A stretch of 64,000 nucleotides of DNA from Phragmites australis (taxonomy: Eukaryota; Streptophyta; Magnoliopsida; Poales; Poaceae): the NCBI RefSeq assembly GCF_958298935.1, contig NC_084931.1:14597334-14661333 (forward strand). Reading direction: 5' to 3'. How positions within the stretch are numbered: position 1 is the stretch's first letter; each line of letters opens with the position of its first letter. The translations under genes were made by a program, and so were the position numbers. Shown piece after piece: positions 23,717-35,262 of this stretch. The notes under the pieces are model-generated. The model did no database searches. It was not told where the DNA came from and was given only the letters and a program-made list of their open reading frames with translations.

Positions 23717-25253
23717 CGGCTGCCGGCGTGGGGGTTGGGGGGCCGTTGCCTGTTGCGCGGGGGTTGTGGGGGTGGTGAGGGAGGCAGGGGGAGGGACCGA
23801 GGGAGGCGCGGTGGTGGAAGGTGGCGCCGTGGCGATGACCTTTAATACGCACCCGTCAAGCCCATGGAAGTGGAATGAGTCGATGAGATACAAATAATTT
23901 ATTATTTTCAAAAAAAAAAGAAAAAAATTAGTTTTGGACAATTCATATTTACGACGGCGGCTTAATTTTGGTCTTGAACATTTTTATAATTGTCAAAGAG
24001 ACCAACTATAAATATACCCTGTCACCAGAACATTATGATTAAGTAACAATATCGAGAACTAAACCTCGACTCGAATGGTTAGTGATAGTAGTTAAGACTA
24101 TTTTTTTTTTCCGATAGGCGATCTGTTAATAGTAAAATATATGTGGTTACTTTACTAGTTTTTAATAAGAATTATGTGAATATATGTATAATGGTGTAAG
24201 AATATGCGTACGTTTGTGAGATGTAATGGTATTTTAAAAAAATAACAATGTAAACTTTGAGCTTTTGACATGTAAAAAGACTTCGATGACTCTCTTCTGG
24301 AACAATTTTAGCGTAGGTGGTGAGATCTTTTCTGTCATTTGGTTCAAGCCATACATATTGTTGACCCTTTTGCTTACACAAACATTATCATAAATCCGTA
24401 AATTTTTATTCCTCTCTTCCTAAAATACTTAGAACGCATGAAATTTATGATGAATATTAAATGAAAAGGATCCATGCTTAGCAAATGGTTTATGTTGGAG
24501 TCGTTGTCAATTATCGCTACACACACCTTAGATGCATCTTAGTTTATTTAGCATCTATATGGTTAAGTATCACGGTTTGTCACACCCTTCAGCATGATGT
24601 CTCACGTATCATAGATTTGGTTTTTAGCCAAAGTAAACCACATTTGTAAGACACAATTTATTCATCATATTTTCTATAACGTGAGTACTTTGCCTAACTT
24701 AAAAGTAATTCAGACTATTTTTTTAGATGTATTCAAATACATGGGGCATTTTTATCGCAACAATGTTATTGCAAATGTAGGCACCGTGAGAACGGTGGGG
24801 ATTATTGTACTTGTCAAGTGGCAATTTAATTGGGTTCGTCGTACACGTCGAGAAACCCTTGGCATAACACATGAGCTGTGTGTCCACCTCGTGGCGCGGA
24901 AAAAGAACTCCAGATTCAGCCGCTCGGTACTTGGACTACGGCGGCAGAAGGAACGACGCGAAGTTTCCCAGCTTTGACGCCCGTTTGGGGGCCGCGGACT
25001 TGAAGCGGCACGTGAAGCTATCGGTCAACTGTGAAGACGTGCTGCGGGCTGCCGCGCAGCTGCCCCAGCTTCACCGGTTCGATCACAATGCGTTGTCCCG
25101 GAGACGACCACGCCATGACCGCCACATCTTTATGTCTCATACAAGTACAAATAATGCTAGATGCTAATGGTTAAATGCTTAAGGAAAAAAATATTAAACA
25201 TTTATATAAAAATTATAGTGTCTAATATAAACAAAGGTTACATGTACTTATAT
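23717..25253 (-). promoter_or_regulatory. 5' UTR, promoter side and upstream intergenic region of the MED33-like gene
   Basis: About 150 bp immediately upstream of the ATG is GC-rich, pyrimidine-rich on the gene strand, and probably 5' UTR. No canonical TATA box stands out; an AT-rich stretch lies at about 23885-23935. Farther out the DNA is AT-rich except for a GC-rich island at about 24835-25125. That island has an open + frame at 24871-25167 resembling nothing recognised, and is perhaps a captured gene or exon fragment. Confidence 0.45.
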
Positions 25254-26582
25254 TGAGAAATGTATGAATTTTAATATTTTTCTAACTTTTTCGTGGCCGG
25301 ACTAGCTGGCCTATTTGCTTCAGTGAGGCCTGAGCCTATACAATTAAGGGTAAAAGTGAGACATTGGTCTTGCTAGGTTAAGCGTTGAAAAATGAGAGAG
25401 TAGGAGAGCGAGTTGGTGGCGACAGTGACGTAACCACACCTCCTATTCCCTCAAGGGTAGTGGGGTGCTGGAGGGCGCCGATATGTCTATTTGTAGGTCA
25501 GCTCCTTCTTCCTGGTGTGTAGTGAGAGAAACATCTCCATCTTCTTGGTTCCTTATGGATCTCTCTTCGATTTTGTTCGCCACCCCTGAGCTGGACCCAA
25601 GAGGAACTCGGGATTTGGTTTGGTAATTTTGTCCTTGGAGGGATTGGGTGGAGGAGCCCCTGTGTTGGTTTTGGTCGGAGCTATGGTCGCCGAGGCTCGT
25701 CCTCATGTGCCGTCGCAGTACGGTTGAGGTTTTGTATCTCTGTTCTCCTTCTCATCTGCGGCAACAGCGGGTGATAGGATTTCTGGGTCTACGACTTGTG
25801 AGTCATGCCTAGCCTCGATCGTCGGCTCATTTCAACTATTTTCTCTATGAGTTTTTACCTCCTCCATTGCTCTGACCAGTATGGGTGTATGTGCTTTGAT
25901 GCTCCGTGATGATTAAATGCATTGAAATTGGTCTTGTTATCTGAGTACAATAGTTGTGAACCTACGTAGTTCTCTGATAGTTGGTTGGTATAAGCTGCAA
26001 CTGAAGGATGTGAATTCGGACTCTCTGATCAATCCCTCTTAGTCTTGATCCCTGGACTAGGTTCTGTTGTAATCTTTGTTTCAAATTAAATATGTCTTGT
26101 TTGATATCTGAAAGAGCAGTAGAATTCTATGGTTCTATAATTTTCAATACTTGCCCTGTTGGTCTACTACTCTGTTAGTTTTTGGATTCTGTAGGGATTA
26201 GTTTTCTTCTCTTTAGTATTTGAGAAGTTATACAACAGCTCCGTCCAGGAAGATATTTTAAATTCAGAGAACCCTTTTCAGGTTCTGCATCTAGTTGAGA
26301 TCTTAGATTCATGCCCAGTTTATGATGTGTCCAATGAACAGTTAGGGAGCAAAATCTCAGTTGTCTTGGGACCAACTGATGTGAACCATCTGAGAGCACT
26401 TCCTTTTATAAGAACTACTTGTTGTTCAGTTCATTATTCTACATGATAGATGACATCTTTACTTCTGAACTGCTGTTACACTCATGCAAGATTATGGTTA
26501 ATATATATGTGCTCTTATGCTGATTTATATTTATATGGAATTATGTCCATGCTCTTATTATCACAATATGCATAACAATTCA
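25254..26582 (+). repeat. 5' LTR of the decayed copia element
   Basis: The first ~430 bp align with 30288-30715. The right edge is set at ...ataacaattca, which aligns with ...ataacaactta near 30772. The edges are inferred. Confidence 0.6.
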
Positions 26583-26602
26583 AAAATCCTATTGCTTCTA
26601 CA

Positions 26603-27350
26603 ATGGCTAGTTCTAGCTCCACTGCCCTACCACTGTCATCCTCGGATGTGATTAAGCCTGAGAACTTCAATGGAATCGGCTTTAAGTGCTAGCAGGGTCG
26701 GATGAGGCTATGGTTCATGGAGCTCGAATTATTCTAGGTCCTCACCTAAGAGCCTCCCACTCCTCCGAGGTGGAGCAGTGCAAGACGAGGTGGTTGACAC
26801 ATTAAGGGCCAGTTGGGAGAAGGCTAATGCCTCAACCCTAGCACGCCTCTTGGCTATCCTTTTGAACAAGCTCTTTGACATTTACATGGGATTCGGGGAA
26901 GCACAGAAGGTATCGTCAGACCTGAATGACAAGTGTGATGAAAGAAACAATGGTAATGAGTCCTTCATGGTGGCCAGTTTTCTGAATTTTCATATGGGAG
27001 ATGGCTGACCACTCATGGAACAGATCCATGAGTCGCAGCTGATCGTGCGACACTTAGACCAGCATGGTTGTGTCCTCCCTAAAAGTTTTTAAGTTAATAT
27101 CATCTTTGCCAAGTTGCCCACTTCTTGGCATGATGTTGTCACCACACGTCGACACTTAAAGCAACGGTTGATCTTAATGAGCTCATAGCTGCTATAAATG
27201 TCGAGGATAAGTTTAAGGCGGGCTATGGTGGGGTCAAGGCAACCTCTCAAGCTAACCTTGTTGAGCATAAGAACCATCCTTGGAGGAATATGAAGAAAGA
27301 GAAGACCAAGTCTAGACCATCTGGACCAAAGGCTAATACTATTAAGAAGC
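26603..27350 (+). pseudogene. Copia gag remnant
   Basis: It starts MASSSSTALPLSSSDVIKPENFNG, typical of grass copia gag (retrotransposon capsid, UBN2-like). It continues with LLNKLFDIYMGFG, NGNESFMVASFLNFHMGDG, FAKLPTSWHDVVTTRRHLK and LIAAINVEDK. Several stops (for example at about 26690) and frame changes break it. The similarity ends near 27350, just after KANTIKK, where unrelated sequence begins. Confidence 0.75.
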
Positions 27351-28250
27351 CCGAAACCCCCTCCCTTTGCTTGTTTCCACTAGCGACCAAGCCTCCGCTG
27401 CCCTCGCTTCACTTCGGTCATCGTCTAACGCCGCTCCGGCCACGGGCCGCTGTCGATAAGCCCCCAAGAAGGTTCTCCGCCGCGCATAGATGCCTGGCAT
27501 GTCTTTGTTGTTGTCAGACTCCGGCGAAAACCCACTCCAGTGAGCTCTCCAGCGTCATGCCGCTACATCGCTCGCTGTTGTTCCCCCTTCGTCGCCACGC
27601 GTTCGCACTCTCGCGTGCGCGTGGCTAGGCCCAACAACGTCACGTGGCCTAGCCGAGTAGCCTGCGACTCAGCCGCAGGTGGGCCGGCCGGCTAGGCCAA
27701 CCCAGCTGCTTCGGGCTGAGCCCTAGTGGGCCGATCCAGCTTCAATCGGGCCAAAAAACTAGCCGACCCAATCGAGTGGGCTGAGTACTATGCAGCCCAG
27801 GCCTAAGTCTAGGCCAATCCTAGGCCCAATCAAAGCCCATTTAGGCCCAACCCGAGTATTGTGCATGTGGGTCCCACAAGTTACTATGCATGTGGGCCTG
27901 GTCTACTATGTAGTGGGTCCAACCTATAAATACTGTCATTTTATATTTTCTCGAATTAATTTAAGATTAAATTTTTTGAGAGTCATAACTTCTCAATTCT
28001 GGCTCCGATTTTGACAATTCTTTCACCAAAATTTATCTAAATTCGAGATCTATCCATCCATCATAGTGTGATATCTATTAGGGGTCATTTGGCTTTCCAT
28101 TTGATGTTATTTGGTTATTCTCTAGTATAGTTCATTGTTTATCGTAGTCGTGTTTACAAAGCCAGCGAAGTTCTGTGAGTGTTGCGCGGGAAGCATCAAG
28201 AGTAAGGAGGATCCAAATTTTGATCAAGGCTTAAAGGAAAACTTCAAAGA
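27351..28250. repeat. Gypsy-LTR-like fragment inside the copia element
   Basis: A GC-rich part (27360-27800) is followed by the phrase cataacttctcaattctggctccgattttgac and by gatcaaggc near 28220. These phrases are common in leader or LTR regions of grass gypsy elements. The edges and element type are uncertain, and no coding region is seen. Confidence 0.4.
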
Positions 28251-28279
28251 ACACAAGTCCTTTGTAGTCTCTCTGTTTA

Positions 28280-28931
28280 AAATACGCTGGTGCATTCATC
28301 TGGTGTTTTTTTCATTTACACCGGACCATCCGTTGAGTTAAATCTTCTCTTCTTTTCCCTAAAAAAGCTCTGGTGAAACTATCTTTGAGGTCACCGGACT
28401 ATCAGGTGAGTTAATATTCATTCTTCAGCACTTGCAATTATCTCTACAAAAAATGCTCTAGTGTTATACTCCGGTATGCACAAACTAAGGACCAGACCTT
28501 CTGGTGGGTTGATCTTAAATCTTCTACACTTGCATTTCTCTCTGCAAGAAATGCTTCGGTGTTACCCAATGTAGATCACTGAATTATCCAGTGAGATCCT
28601 CAGCCTTCTCCAGCTTTGTTAGAAATACTCTGGTGAGTTCAGCACACAGAGCACCGGACCTTTCAGTGAAGTCATTGGCCTTCACTTTGTCTCTGGACAC
28701 AATGCTCCGGTGAATACAAACTCCTTTGCACTGGACCTTCCAGTGGGACAAGTTTTCCTAAGACTTCTCCAATCCAATCAAACTTTATCCTGTCTGAAGC
28801 GGCTTCTTGATGTATTGCATCCATGAGACCTACTAATATATATTTTTGATAAACATATTAGTCCTAATGACTTTGTTGTCATTAATCACCAAAATCACAA
28901 TCGTGATCTAATAGGGTCATTTTCACTATAA
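28280..28931 (+). repeat. SIRE-like copia LTR fragment with CCGGACC repeats
   Basis: Imperfect units of about 80-100 bp carry CACCGGACNNTCNGGTGAG-type palindromes (28315, 28395, 28490, 28580, 28650, 28730). The block ends with cattaatcaccaaaatcac and ggtcattttcacta, wording usual at the end of SIRE/Maximus-type LTRs. Similar repeats occur in opposite orientation at 37320-37830. Confidence 0.55.
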
Positions 28932-29821
28932 CATCAAGCTACTAAATGGCAAGAATGAGATAACTTTAAGTCAATCTCATTATGTGGACAAGGTACATAT
29001 TTGGTATGTTAGACTGTAAGCATGTAGCCATGCCCTATGATCAAAGTACTAAGCTGAAGAAAAATGTAGGCCATGGAAAGGACCAGTTAAAATATTCACA
29101 GGTGATTGGTTCCCTCATGTACTTGGCTAGTGCAACTAGGTCTAACATCTCGTATGCAGTATGCAGGTTGAGCTGTTATACATCCAAACTAGAAGATGAT
29201 TATTGGATAGCACCGGAGAGGTTACTTAAGTACCTGAAGGGGACAAAGAACATAAGAATTCACTACTCTAGCCATCCTGTAGTCATAGAAGGATTCAGTA
29301 ATTCTAACTGGATCAGTGACTCAGATGATATGAAAGTTACGAGTTGATATGTTTTCACTCTAGCGGGTGGAGCTATGTCTTGGAGGTCATCTAAATAGAC
29401 TGTCCTTACTCGCTCCACTATGGAGGCTGAGCTAGTGGTGCTAGACTCGATAGCCGTAGAGGCAGAATAGATCTGAGAGCTCCTTTCTGACCTGCCGTTA
29501 TTGGATAAGCCAATTCTGGCTGTTTTCACCTACTACGACAACCAAACCGTTCTGGTTAAGGTAAAGAGTAAGAAAGACAATATGAAGACTTTGACGCATA
29601 TAAAACAACGACTCAAGTCGCTCAAGCATGCAGTAGAGATAGGTACAAACTATGTGGTTATATTCAGTCTGAAAGGAATCTTACGAAATCTTTCACAAAA
29701 GGAATATCTAGAAAGGTCATTCAAAGAGCATCAAGAGGAATGTGATTACTACCCACTGATAAAGTTCACACCGGTAATAACCAATCCTAGCAAATCGGAG
29801 ATCTCGTGGATTAGGCTCTAG
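28932..29821 (+). pseudogene. Copia reverse transcriptase C-terminus and RNase H remnant
   Basis: It reads IKLLNGKNEITLSQSHYVDKV, then QVIGSLMYLASATRSNISYAV, LLKYLKGTKNIRIHY, STMEAELVVLDSIAVEAE and TYYDNQTVLVKVKSKKDNM, the usual order at the end of copia pol. Stops near 29344, 29395 and 29468, and a frame change near 29000, make it non-functional. The N-terminal half of RT, integrase and protease are missing. Confidence 0.8.
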
Positions 29822-30287
29822 GAAAACAAGCTTTATGGACACTAGAGTAATTCAATCCCATTTGCTGCATTGCTCTTCTGTAGGAGAGGGTGAGCTGTTA
29901 GCTCTTAATGGATTCAACGTCGTATGGCAATAAATGTTGTCATATAGGACAAGGTAGGAAACTTCACCCATGTGAGTATGATTGTAGGGTCGCAAATTAT
30001 AGAGAAGCTGGGTACTTCTCTAGGTGGCACTCATGAATTAAGGTATATGGACATTACCGTAACATTCAACCCGAGAACTAAGGTAAAAGCAGCCTAGTAC
30101 AGGGCATTGTATAGGAGGAGACTCTCGTACCAAGGCTGAGGATCAAGGTTTAGTCATTCTCATCATGTGTTACCCAAATTCTACACAACTAGGTAACTTG
30201 TTCAAATCCGGAAGGTACAAATTACTCAAATCCTATATATCAAACCGAATAACTCCAATATTAAAATTTGGTGAGGATTCTTGAGAA
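29822..30287 (+). other. Post-pol region of the copia element
   Basis: This is non-coding sequence between the RNase H stop and the right LTR. No gene is seen. Confidence 0.5.
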
Positions 30288-30772
30288 ATGTATGAATTTT
30301 AATGTTATCCTAGGCCTTTTCTTGGATGGACTAGCTGACCCATTTGCTTCAGCGAGACCTGAACCCATGCGTTGAAGGGTAAAAGTGAGGCATGGGTCCT
30401 GCTAGGGTTAGGTGCTGGAAAATGAGAGAGCAGGAGAGCGAGCTAGCAGCGGCAACACAACCACACCTCCAATTCCCTCAGGGGTCGTGGGGTGCTAGAG
30501 GGTGTCGACGTGTCTATTTGTAGACCAGCTCCTTCTTCCTGGTGTGCAGTGATAAAACATCTCCATCTTCTTGGTTTCTTACCGATCTCTCTTCGATTTT
30601 GGTTGCCACCCCTAAGCTAGACCTAAGAGGAGCTCAGGATTTGGCTTTGGTGATTCAGTACTTAGAGGGATTGGGTGGAGGGGCCTATGTTGGTTCTGGT
30701 CAAGCACTGCTTGAAGAGATTTATATGTGAAATTGTATCTATATTTTTATTATCGTAATATATATAACAACT
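30288..30772 (+). repeat. 3' LTR of the decayed copia element, internally deleted
   Basis: It aligns with the first ~430 bp and last ~50 bp of 25254-26582. The missing ~840 bp may be a deletion here or an insertion in the left copy. Confidence 0.6.
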
Positions 30773-31839
30773 TAAACATAATTAATTATCTTATTAACAC
30801 TAATATAAATATCGATAAACATATTACCCTTCATCTAAACACCTATGCTAATACAGTTATAGAGAAACTAACTTTTTTCTATAAATACCTCATCTTAACA
30901 TTCTTATCTGCTCTGACCGTCCTCTGCACAAGCAGCGTGTCCAGATGCCGAGACCGAGAGCACCTAAAAAAAATTCACCGATTTTTCAGAGCGGTCAAAA
31001 TCTACCGTGGCGTTTCAGTGACCTCGCAGGATTTTCTAGAGTGGTGAAACTAACTGTGTGAGTTTAGTACGGGGTCAAGTCCACATCTAGAAGATGAGAA
31101 ATATGTGCGTGTGTCACTCTCTCTCTCGCCCATATCTCCCTTAATTTCCTTCTGGATGTTTTGACTTGTCTTTATCTTGGATCTCATGGTCAAGCTGTCC
31201 CTACTGTTTGATTGATGAAGTCGTTTTCAGGCCTACACTACAGTGGCAGCTGCTAGGTACCCTGTATGCCGTTTAAGTTAGTGCGCATCACGAGGGCGGA
31301 ACAAACTAAAATTGCTTGAGCCAGGGAACAGATCTTTGTCTTTTTCTGACACATCTTTTTGGAATAAAGGAGGTTTTATTCACTTTTATAGTTATATCAT
31401 ACAACACAAAAGAGTTCATTTTCGATTTTTATCTAACATGAATACACCCTGCAAAAACAAAAAGTAAAAAGCATCCAGCGTAAGTAGCAATAAAGAGTCT
31501 TTTTCTAACACATGGATTCATTCCATCCTTTACATCGATTTTTATTTATTTCAGTGTGACTCTGACGAGTAGTCACAATAATCTCTCAACTTCTCTTTTT
31601 TTCTCTTGCGAATTTCCTAGTCTCCCAAGTTATGTCGAGATGTGTGAGAGAGAGACGATAAAAGGAATGATTAACCGGACGTAACAATCTGTCGTGCACA
31701 TTTTCGTTTTTAGAAAAAGAATCGGTCCACCCCTTAGAAAGTCTTTTGCGTGAACGCTGCTGAAAAACCGCTCGCTTCGAATCATCGACGGAGGATTGTC
31801 AAGTCATGCGGGTTGACACAAGACTAATTAAACTAAATA
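30773..31839. other. Intergenic AT-rich DNA
   Basis: No gene or recognisable repeat was found. The + frame at 30727-31047 starts in the copia LTR and has no recognisable domain. Confidence 0.4.
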
Positions 31840-32092
31840 CTCCCTCCGGTTTAAAATAATAATTGTTTTAGATATTAATACGGTTTTTAAAATATAATTT
31901 TAGTTATTAATTTTTATTATAATATATTTATAAAATATAGTAAAAATATGCTATTGTGAATATATATTTTTGAAATAAATCTATTCGTGTCATTTTTAAG
32001 TATCTAAACCTAATACATAAAAAGTAATTTATAGTTAAAGTTTAAAACAGTTGATTACACGTAACTCAAAATAATACTTAAATTGGAAGGAG
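31840..32092. mobile_element. Stowaway-type MITE
   Basis: This 253-bp AT-rich element starts CTCCCTCCGGTTTAAAATAA and ends with the matching inverted AATTGGAAGGAG. It is flanked by TA on both sides (31838-31839 and 32093-32094). These are the terminal sequence and dinucleotide target of Tc1/mariner-derived Stowaway MITEs in grasses. Confidence 0.9.
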
Positions 32093-32094
32093 TA

Positions 32095-34032
32095 AGCTAC
32101 TAGACTTTTCGAAGGAGCTATTTAGATGAGATGAAACTGTTCTTCAACAGATATTTTAAAAATTTATCTCTTATTACACGATTGTAACATCATCTAATAC
32201 TGTTTCAGTATTTTCTATTTTTTTTATCTCTACCAGCTACCTATTTTCTCTTCTATTATTTTTCATCACTCTTTAGACATCCACAGTCACTAGACCGCAC
32301 AATGATATGACCTAATTGCTAGCCGCAAATTTGCCGGCATCAAGTATGCTCCCGTATGCCTATAGCACTTAATAGCGATTCTGTTGGAGCTGAAAACCGC
32401 ATCATCTCGCTGCCGCAAAATGACGTGGATGTGTGGCACAGTGATATCGATAGCTTTTGCCGATGCTACTGAAGCTGCCCTAATGCCACTTCTTCTGCAA
32501 TGCCAAAACCCGACATTCCACTCTTATACTACCGTAACTGCAATTCCCGATATAAGCCTCACATATGCGCAAAATTGCCAAGAACGAACCGAGGAATTAA
32601 AGCTGCAAAAATAAGTGATAATTATTTCTGTTGGGGTGGCCATTAGTTACGTGTTATTTTGTTAATTGTCGTAGTTGGCCGTACCTTAGGTAGCCAAACT
32701 TTATCGGTTGAGGCAAGTGTTTGTTTAGCCACCATAATTACAGTATTCAAAATTTTCTTTGAACCCATTTATCGTAGACTAGTTTTATTACCAAAATTTA
32801 TTATAATCATAACGTGTTTTATTCATAAAAAACTGTGGCACGCCACACATGTGACACCAAAATATGGTAAGATATAGCCATCAATTAAACATGCCTTTAT
32901 TTTTTTAAAGAAATGTTGGACTTTATTTATTACTCAATAATAATGTTTAAAGAAAGGGTTGATCCAGACGTGGCTCCCTTCCGCCAAAGTACAGATGCTT
33001 CGCGAGAGACCGTCCGTCGACGCCGAGCAGGCTCTAATTTTGGCCGACTAGTTGTGTGACTTGGGCCGAAACTCGTGTGCGCCCCTACCTTTCGTCAGCC
33101 CGATAAGCTCAGCTAGCACTCAGGAAGGCCGATGCACGCCTCTACAGCCCATTAGCGTAGCATCCAGATCCACCTCATGGCATTGGTCGCGTAACGGCAG
33201 AACGAAGGACTAGGGATGTAAAATGAACCCGTCAGTTCGGGTACCACGGGTTTTGTGACCGATGGATCCGGATTAAAATTTTATTTTTGTTATCGTTAAT
33301 GCTCCTCCTAGAGCATCCGAACATCTCAATTCGATCGGACGTCACATCAACCATTCATCTCCGCCCCTCCATCGGACGGACGAGAGCACGCTCGCGTCTT
33401 TTCCTCCGTTTTACTGGGTTTGAACGCAAGTCCAATTCCCATTTTGGACGTCCACCCTCTCCCCTTTGCTCCTCTTCTGCTCGCTAGCGATCTTGTCCCC
33501 GAGCGATGCCCTCGGAAGATCTGCGAAGAGGGCGCCAGAGCGAGTCGGCTGTGACGTCCCCATCGGCGTAGAGACGCAAGGGGTCTCCTCCCGCACCCAC
33601 GCGCGACGGTTGCGGCCAATGGAGACTCACGCAGCCACACCCAGACCTGCGAGCTCATTGGAGAGACCAATGGATTGCGCCGGCGGTGACCCATCTGGCA
33701 AAACAGAGCCTACCAGGATTGATGCGACAAGGATGCCACGCGAGTCCCTTTTCCCCAAACCTTACCCGATTGGAATGGATTTGTTGGTACCTGCTTACTA
33801 GGGCTTTAAAATGATGCATCTAGGGTTCAAGTTGATGGGCTATGTAGCACAGTCAGTAGGTTAGTTTTGTTGGATTTCTGCCTGATTTTGAGTACAATCA
33901 GTAGTTCAGGGATATTTTTGTTTGAATTAGGGTCTCATATGAACCATACACATATGGAGTTTGGTTGCTATTCCTTTGATTTTGTTGAACAGTCATATAC
34001 TTCTGAATTTGACATGTTATTTTGCACACATC
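32095..34032. other. Unassigned intergenic DNA with a GC-rich segment
   Basis: An AT-rich part (32095-33240) precedes a GC-richer part (about 33340-33780) with short open frames on both strands, none recognisable. The GC-rich segment lies downstream of the FAR1-like fragment and could be a decayed exon or transposon terminus. Confidence 0.35.
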
Positions 34033-34929
34033 TTAGTCATCTAGTTCTGAAATTGAGTCAAAGAAGACACAATCTCTGAAGTTTTTGTACATCTCTCTTG
34101 TTCTGCCATCTACCCAAAACAAAGCGCTCACTGCATTAGACTTGTCAACCTTGACTGCATAGAAGAATGAGGGGCTCTCTGCTTGCAACTTTTGGAAGTA
34201 TTCTACTGTTGCGTCCATATCTCTAAAAGTAAGCCCTTGCCTCAGATTGTTCCTAATGTTGGGAACATCCTTGCTATTGAAACTGAGGTTGCAGAGTCCT
34301 CTGTGTATATCAGCAAGAATTCCCATTATATGTGTAGTTTGGATGTTCCTATGATGCAGTGTTTTCAAGAGCTCAATCTACCCAAGAAATGCGTTTGTGT
34401 GACCTCAGTTGCTTTCTCCGCGCAATGCGCTTCACTAATGAGTGCGTATGCTCTGGCTGCATCACAATAACTCTCCACTTCCCATTCCATAGATCGACTG
34501 CCATGTGCGCCTTGCAATCATACTTTTTAATAGTGTTGCGCTTCCTTGTTGTAATAGTTAAGATAGCCGATGCACTCTTCTTCTTACTGGCCTTCTTTGT
34601 TGTGGTATCATTGGTTGAAGTGCTAGAAAATGAACTACCTTCCTCCACATCATCCGGTTTTCGTGCATGGGCACATTCAAACTCCTTTCCAATCAGCTCC
34701 CGAGTCACACTGTTGTTCTTGATGATGCAATCCTTGCGCTAAACCCAAGTTTCCATGCATACTCATTGTAGACCCTTTTAGCCTCATCAATTGTGTCAAA
34801 TTCCATCCCAACAAATGACACCAATGGCTGGGAACACACAACATCTTCTTCTTCTTCTACAACATCATCACAATACACCTCTACCTCCAGGTACTCATGT
34901 TGTGACCCATCTTCCGAGCCGAGTGACAT
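34033..34929 (-). pseudogene. FAR1-related (MULE-derived) N-terminal fragment
   Basis: This part of the FAR1/FHY3 family comes from Mutator-like transposases. From the ATG at 34929 it reads an acidic leader and then the FAR1 DNA-binding domain (VSFVGMEFDTIDEAKRVYNEYAWKLGF). That domain continues in a second frame (GKEFECAHARKP, YDCKAHMAVDLWNGKWRVIVM, EHTHSL). A third frame follows (HIMGILADIHRG, MDATVEYFQKLQAESPSFFYAVKVD). One-base shifts near 34715 and 34375 break the frame. The MULE transposase domain and the SWIM finger are missing; similarity stops at NFRDCVFFD near 34060. A copia RNase H fragment begins about 160 bp upstream. It may be a gene piece or a transposase piece. Confidence 0.8.
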
Positions 34930-35089
34930 ACTTTGCTCAACATCATGTTGCAACTGACCCTGCACAACATGTTGCAATATGTTTTCAATTATGTTACACA
35001 AGGGAGAAAAAATGTTGCATATTTTGATAATGCCAATATATAAACATTTGCAATCATCAGTCAAGTTCTTCATTAGGCACACTGCATCA

Positions 35090-35262
35090 CAATAGCTCTC
35101 CACTTTCCATTTGAGAGCAGCAGCTAGCAACAGTAACATATTCAACTTTAGCAGTTGAGTGCACAACACTAGACTGTTTGCGAGAAGACCAACACACAAG
35201 AGAAATACCCAAGCAATGACAAGTATCGGAGGTACTTCTTATTTCAATTCTACAACCAGAGA
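35090..35262 (-). pseudogene. SIRE-like copia RNase H fragment
   Basis: It matches the copia RNase H copy at 51040-51170 almost base for base in places, for example CACACAA-, AACACTAGACTGTTT- and GTACTT-containing stretches. It reads TSDTCHCLGISLVCWSSRKQSS on the minus strand. It stops abruptly at 35262, where gypsy pol begins. Confidence 0.75.

Larger units (their letters stand above)
25254..30772 (+). mobile_element. Decayed Ty1/copia element with unequal LTRs
   Basis: A related pair of sequences starting TGAGAAATGTATGAATTTTAAT flanks copia gag and RT/RNase H remnants. The left LTR (about 25254-26582) is about 1.33 kb. The right one (about 30288-30772) shows the same first ~430 bp and the same last ~50 bp but lacks about 840 bp between them. 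Between gag and RT a 1.6-kb block made of other LTR fragments replaces protease and integrase. Outer ends are approximate and no target duplication was found. The copies differ at many positions, so it is old. Confidence 0.7.

Noticed and set aside
23481..23897. Long + frames opposite the first MED33 exon
   Set aside because: They come from GC-rich composition of exon 1. The minus strand gives a homologous protein start with correct splice sites.
30727..31047. 106-codon + frame after the copia LTR
   Set aside because: It starts within the LTR remnant, is AT-rich and low-complexity, and matches no family.
32640..32880. Candidate Tourist-type MITE
   Set aside because: Some TGTGGC-type wording is present, but no matching inverted ends or three-base duplication could be found.
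33466..33801. Possible GC-rich gene near 33.5 kb
   Set aside because: Both strands are open with no recognisable domain, good start context or splice signals.
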